Part shown: in pieces, positions 58,294-64,000 of the stretch
Layout: the number at the start of each line of letters is the position of its first letter
Numbering within the stretch: position 1 is the stretch's first letter
Source: Chionis minor
Lineage: Eukaryota > Chordata > Aves > Charadriiformes > Chionididae
DNA length: 64,000 nt
Direction: 5' to 3'
Assembly (NCBI GenBank): GCA_013398295.1
Contig: VZSF01011282.1
Location: forward strand, 1-64,000
Program-made: the position numbers and the translations under genes
Notes under the pieces: generated by a model
The model's input: the letters and a program-made list of their open reading frames with translations, nothing else
Told to the model about the DNA's origin: nothing
Databases searched by the model: none

Positions 58294-61200
58294 AGTGGCT
58301 GTGGGAACTGGAGTTGTTTAGCCTGGAGAAGAGGAGGCTGAGGGGAGACCTTATCGCAATCTACAACTACCTGAGAGCAGGTTGTAGCGAGGTGAGCACC
58401 AATGTCTTCTCCCAAGTAGCAAGTGATAGGACAAGAGGAAATAGCCTCAAGTTGCACCAGGGAAGGTTTAGGTTGGATATTAGGAAAAATTGCCTCACAT
58501 AAAGGGTTGTAAAGCATTGGAACAGGCTGCCCAGGGAAGTGGTTGAGTCACCATTCCTGGTGGTATTTAAAACCTGGGTAGACGTGGTGCTGAGGGACAT
58601 GGTTTAGTGGTTGTTTTGGCAGTGTTAGGTTGATCATTGGACTCAATGATCTTAAAGGTCCCTTCCAACCTAGACAATTCTATGATTCTATGATTCCACT
58701 GCGACTAACTTACACATGGCTGCTAGAAAAAAAGAAAAGAAAGAAAGATTCCTAAAGGATAATTTCTTCATTTCTGCTCTGAGTGTGCTGGGCAAACTGT
58801 TGTCCCCCAAATGCAGCAAGGCAGTTCGTGGCATCTCTCTGGTCCCTAAGCTGCTTCAGTGGCTTTGACTCTGGCAGGGTACACAGATGTGCATTCATCC
58901 CACTGTACTTCAAAAACTGAACTGAGTCCCTCAGGCATCCAACCCTGACCTTAGACAAATGGCCCTCTTGAGATATTTCTCTAGCGATTGATTACAGAGA
59001 GGCCAGTGCTACTGTATCTTATCAACACAATGATGAGTTTTTTCTTCTCCTAGCTTTTTCTCAGGGTTGAGGTCTGCTGTGCACCTGAGGACACAAGCCT
59101 GGCAGAACATCTTTTATGAAGCCTAATCTCAATAGTTTTGGAGAAAACAATCCCTACATCTTCATGGTCCAGAAATCGTCATGCAGGGTCTGGACTCAAC
59201 TCACTTGTCTGCTCAGAGATGAAAGACTACATGCTATAAATGGGGATGGCAACAATGACCAGATCCAAAATGCCAACCATCCCAAATTTACACCCACTGT
59301 TTTTTCAAGCATGTATGACACAAAGCCTCAGGAAACAAGTATCTCTTTTTGAGCAATATGACTGCTGAAGAGTCTGACATCCCAAGCAGGATCCCAGACT
59401 ACCTATATGCTGCTCGTGATACCACCTTCCACAAACTCTCATTAGAGTTCCAGCTGTGGGAAGGAATACAGGACTTAAGCAAAGAAATAATAATCAGGAT
59501 GAACACTGCAGCTGTGCTCTGACACACAACCTCAGATGTTTATTTAACCAAGTGCTCTACTCCGATTAATGTTAGAAAAAATAGGAAGGGTAGTTTGATC
59601 TTTTTGATAAAGGCTGCATACATATCATTTATTTTTCATTTTCCTAATTGCATGCAGCACAGTTAATTGCCTCATAATTCCCAGGGGAAAAGGAGAGGTA
59701 TCATCTCCGACCCTAAACTTTTTCTTGCTTCAGTGGGTGTCTGACATGCAGATAATCACAGACCAAGTCCCAGGCACAAGGCAGAGGGATGCTTTCAAAA
59801 CAGACTCGGAAGGAAAAACACCATGTATGAATCAAAAGTACATGGTCTCCAAATCTCGTCATGGAGGTCTCTCAGCATCGTACCCATAAGGATTATTGTA
59901 TCAGTCTTTGAAAGTTAATGTAAATGCTCTTAACAGATAGTGAAACAGTTGTAATGAAAGCTGAAGTATTTGAGAATTTCTTGGGAAAATCATTAAATAA
60001 GGCTTTTCAGAGGGAGGGAGGAAGAGGGGTAAAATGAAATGCGGAAATGCAGAAAGATGCAGAGAAAGAGGACATAAAATTTTCAATACACACACGAATA
60101 ACTAATCTGTCATTCACTTTTTAAAAAATAAATTTAAAAAATCACAAAATATTTAGGGAAGTTTCCTGCAAATTTATTTTCATTCAAAAAATAATGCAGT
60201 CTTTTGACTAGCTATGATCAACATTAAAATAAAAATCAGTGTCTTCCTACGGTTCCCACTGAAGATATCTACAGACAATGAAATGGTAACATTTTAAAGA
60301 TCTCTATTTCACATCTCTGAAAACTGCATTGCTTATTAGATATTCTGCTATATTGCATGAAGTTCTTTTATATTGAATTTTATGACTCTGAGTTTTTACT
60401 AGTTATATGCCAGTGTCACGGAGAACTTTAGTAGCATAGCTCAACAGTGAGAAAGAAAAATATTCTAGAACTAATAAAAATCTTCACTTTTATGTTAATG
60501 CCTTGAAAACTCAATCAAGTTTCTCTTGAAGCTCAAACAGCACATTTTATGTGTTTTATTCTCTCACACAGAGAAAAAAAGATTTGTATAAGGATACATG
60601 TCCTCATACAAGCAAACATTGAAATAAAACCTATCAGAAAAACATTCTGCCTTTCAAAGAATGTGTTAATGACAGGAACAACATACCTATTGTTGAAGTT
60701 TATTATTATTATTTCATGGTGGGAAACCAAGCTTTTGGTGAAAAGTCAACACCTAAGATGTTTCAGCTAAGAAAAGCAGAAAAGAGGATTGAAGGCACTA
60801 TGAAGACTCTCATGGGAGCTAAAGTTTGAGTGTCTTAAACTACTGGGAGTTTTTAAAGTTGAACTTATTTCAGATTCCATTTCTTACAAAACACCATAAT
60901 TCCTCTTCTTTTTACATGGTACACCGTGTCAGCCTCTCAAACATAGTACATTATGCCTCAGAGAGGAGCAAGAGACCTTCACGTACCTGTACAACAATTT
61001 CCTGGAGGCACTGTTATTGTGCTTCAAAACACAAGCATTCCAGGTTTTGGATAAAACATTTGGAATTTTGCCTGAAGGGGGTTTGGGAATCACTTTTAAT
61101 GTACTACAGTTTTCAAATAAAAAGTTCTATTTTCTGATAGAAAACATCTGCCCTATGATGTGTACATACATAATTTCGTCTTTCAAACAAAAATAAAACA

Positions 61201-64000
61201 TTGTTAGCTTCATTATTTTTGTATTTGTTCCCAGAGCTAGTTTTTACTTATATGTATTTTAATTTAGTAGTTCACATACACTTAAAACCACACTATATTT
61301 GCTTTATTCACATAGCACTCCGTGACTACTTTGACTGAGCATGCCGTTTGTGCTATGCTGTGCTCCATTTCTCAGTACTAAGAGCTATGGGTGGGTCCTG
61401 CCTGCAGGAGCATCCTGAGGGGGTGGTGGTCTTTGGCCAGGAACATAAGTTAATTTTATCCCTTTCCTGAAAAGAGTAGTGTACATGCAGAAAATGGTAC
61501 AAATAAATTAATAAACTTGGGAGTAGACCTTCTGCTTACTGGACTTGGCACTAAATTTGGCACAAATACAGATGAAAATCTGAATGTTTTTCAGAGGGTG
61601 GAAAGCATCCTTAATGAACAGATGTTTCTCTGAGCTCTTTGCATAAAGGTTAGTATCAATTTATACTTCCCACAAGCAAAACCAAAACAAAACAAATCCA
61701 ATAATGCCCTTTAAATTAAATCACTGAAATATTTTTAGTTATGGGTATTAAATACAGTTGGATGTCATCTATTTATCCGTGTCTGAAGATTAATGTCTGT
61801 ATCTACCCAAAGGGCTTCCACAATAAGCTATGAGGCGTGTTACACATCAAACGATCGCTCTATGTATGGGGGGAGGGAGACTAAGGAAAAAAAGAAGAAA
61901 AAAAATTTGCTGCAAGTGCAGCAGTGCTAAAGGTGATAGTGCAGTAACTGGATACTTTAAGATGTACCACAGGTAACCTTACCTGTACATGACAAATAAC
62001 TATTTTGTTGATAACACTATGAGACTATTTTTCTTCTTCCTGGCTACTAATAAAAGTATGCTCAAGAAAATTTCACTCTATGGTATCATAACAGTGTAAC
62101 CCATCAGAAATTGGTAATCTCTAGGTAGCTGTTTCCATATTTCTTCTAACAGATGGTAGAGCAGTGGTGCCACTGAATATAGTTTCTTCTCATATGATCC
62201 CATATCAGTACATTTTCTTCTTGTATGTTAATGAAAACTCTGTTGAGGACTGAGCCTCAGTAGCTCAGATATTCAGTACAGATTTTCATGAATACACTAC
62301 ATTTGGGGAAAAGAATACTGTCATCAGCAGATGTCAACGAACTGCATGAGGAACGGGCCAGTGAAACAGGCTGCCATCAGAAAAAGTTTTGAGCCCTGTG
62401 CAAGACATGTCATTAATAATCCCAAGGAATACATTTTAATTGCCATCTTACTCACCAGCTGCATCCAAAAATGCTTTACTGGGTACAATAATGTAAAGTC
62501 ATGGCAAAGAAAAAAAACAGCAGCAGAAGGGGACATACCTAATAGTTGAAGGCAAGATGCAGTGTCTATATTTTGCTGAATTAGAGAAGAGGTACAGAGA
62601 AAGAGTTTGGTAATGATAATAATGAACTGATTCCTGACACCTCGGGGGCCTGCTACAGCCAGCTCTCTGCAGGCAGCTTTTCTAGTTTGTTGACAAATGC
62701 AGTCATGAAGGCAGATATCCAAGACAGCTCTATACAGGCCAGGTCACCTCCGGCAGGGTTTATTTATGAGCTCACAGGCTCTGCGGAGTTGCCTGCACTA
62801 CTTCTGGGGGAACAGATTCAGTGCAGGATAGTGGCTGAGCAAACAAAACCTGTCAAATCTGGGCTCATCAGTGTCTGGGTTTCCCTGCCCTGCTCTCCTC
62901 AGCCCTTCCGGCTTTAGCATCCTGGCTCTGGTGCAGCTTTGGACAAATATAGCTCATCCAAAGAGGGTGCTTCTGTGGGGCTTTGCTCCTCCTCGAACAA
63001 AGCTGGATATACTCAATAGATCTCTGGGAGCCAAAGTGGGTCTGACAATAGTAATATCTCCCCTCCCTTTTTCTCCTCCTCTTCTTTTCATGTCCTGTGG
63101 TTTCCTTGTTCCTTGCAGTACCCCAAAGGCACAGTAAAGAGGTGAATGCATGTTACTTTGGAAATGGGAAGATTCAAAGGCTTAGTTCCCCAGTGAAGGT
63201 GGTTGCTCTGGAAGATAAAAGAAGAGCATGCTCTTATAATTTGAATAATAAAACTGGAGAACAGAAATAAAAGATAGCCAATCTACTGGTTAGAAACAGC
63301 ACTGTCCACCACACTCTGCTGAGATGTCTGAACTTCCTGTACAAAATAACTTCCAGAAGTGCCACTCTCTGTACAAAATAAAAAGCTGTAAAGTTCTCCA
63401 AATTCACAAGGTTTCCAGGTGAATGCAGGCAGTAAGAAATAGGTTTGGTTTGATGACTGGCTTCAATCAAGTGCTTGCATTTGGAGTGAAAAATGGATTC
63501 CAGACAGAGAGACCAAAGTAGCAAATGGACTTCAGGACAGTCATGCACCACCATGGCATCAAAGAGGTTCCTTCCATTTAAATTCAAGGATTGCTGGGCA
63601 GCAAGACTTTCATTGCCAAGGCAAGAGAATTTTGCTTGAGATAAAAGACAACCTGGGAGAGGTGTTTAAGAGTCCAAAGGATCTATAGAATGGACTGAAG
63701 ATAACACAACCCTGTCTGCATTTCAGAAATTCTTTGTTCTTTAGGTGAGTTTGACACTTTTCCCCAATAATGTCTGCATCAAGAACTCACCTTCTGTTTG
63801 AAATAGGGCATATCTTTCAAAAGATAATTGCTTTGAAGGTAAGTGCTTGAAGCTATGGCAAATCCATCTCATCTATACATAAATTGTCCCAATAGTTAAC
63901 TATTCTCAGTGTTGGGGAAGGGGAAGAACGTTTTCTGGACTAGATTTAGCTTCACCTGCACCCACTGGATTTCTATGAATGTTCCCACCCATTAGGCAAG

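Larger units (their letters stand above)
57063..58695 (+). mobile_element. CR1 LINE, largest copy, 5'-truncated with apparent internal duplication
   Basis: The plus strand encodes the C-terminal part of CR1 ORF2 reverse transcriptase: a [18 protein letters not shown] block, then [10 protein letters not shown], then the catalytic region read here as FADSTKMG. The usual second aspartate of that region is a serine, and a TGA stop follows RLD at 57426-57428, so the copy is inactive. The 3' UTR and tail (attctatgattctatgatt) are complete. A 462-base segment appears twice around an N at 57831. Without it the element would be about 1.17 kb. It lies in the intron upstream of the first exon seen here and runs antisense to CNTNAP5. 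Confidence 0.93.
56377..64000 (-). other. CNTNAP5: CNTNAP5 intron, 3' part (continues past window)
   Basis: Acceptor ccag at 56377-56378, phase 2. The donor and preceding exon are not in the window: I scanned the minus strand to 64000 for Caspr fibrinogen-like or EGF1/LamG2 sequence and saw none. It contains the large CR1 at 57.1-58.7 kb. The rest is AT-rich and featureless to my reading. Confidence 0.75.

Noticed and set aside
62324..62722. Open frame of 132 codons on the minus strand, upstream of the first CNTNAP5 exon found
   Set aside because: The translation does not resemble any Caspr domain and has no supporting splice sites. Treated as chance.
63234..63587. Open frame of 117 codons on the minus strand near the window end
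   Set aside because: Tested as a possible upstream CNTNAP5 exon, but it has no cysteine/EGF, LamG or fibrinogen-like pattern.

Overview
The window is vertebrate nuclear DNA, most likely from a bird. It is AT-rich and mostly non-coding. It carries about ten copies of the CR1 LINE family, including 3' tails with the ATTCTATG octamer typical of avian CR1, and it holds one spliced gene on the minus strand. Reptiles also carry CR1, so a non-avian sauropsid is possible, and I cannot name the species.

The gene is the 3' half of CNTNAP5 (contactin-associated protein-like 5, Caspr5), a neurexin-superfamily adhesion protein of neurons. Ten consecutive coding exons can be placed to the base, running from high to low coordinates: 56376-56249, 56073-55903, 53962-53744, 45263-45024, 43439-43215, 28175-28045, 26720-26636, 17023-16805, 11361-11290 and 10237-10041. 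Every internal boundary has GT..AG and the frame is continuous, giving about 561 residues with no stop or frameshift. In order they encode the end of the fibrinogen-like region, the third laminin G domain, the second EGF-like domain, the fourth laminin G domain, a membrane-proximal linker, one transmembrane helix and a 48-residue cytoplasmic tail ending in EYFI. The earlier exons (signal peptide, discoidin domain, LamG1-2, EGF1) lie upstream of position 64000. No promoter or CpG-rich start region is present.

Layout: 1-10040 is downstream of the stop codon and contains the 3' UTR. Its true end is not known; a well-formed but very distal poly(A) signal lies at 1307-1312 on the minus strand. From 10041 to 56376 the small exons are separated by introns of 175 bases to 15 kb. 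From 56377 to 64000 is the next intron upstream. CR1 copies are scattered throughout. Three of the minus-strand copies look internally rearranged.

The largest CR1 copy, at 57063-58695, contains an exact 462-base direct repeat whose two copies are separated by a single N at 57831. This is best read as an assembly error at a contig join. A second N lies in a poly-T run at 11725. I found no tRNA, rRNA, CRISPR, operon or other prokaryotic feature, and no sign of a novel biological system. The window is a large conserved neuronal gene with repeat-littered introns.
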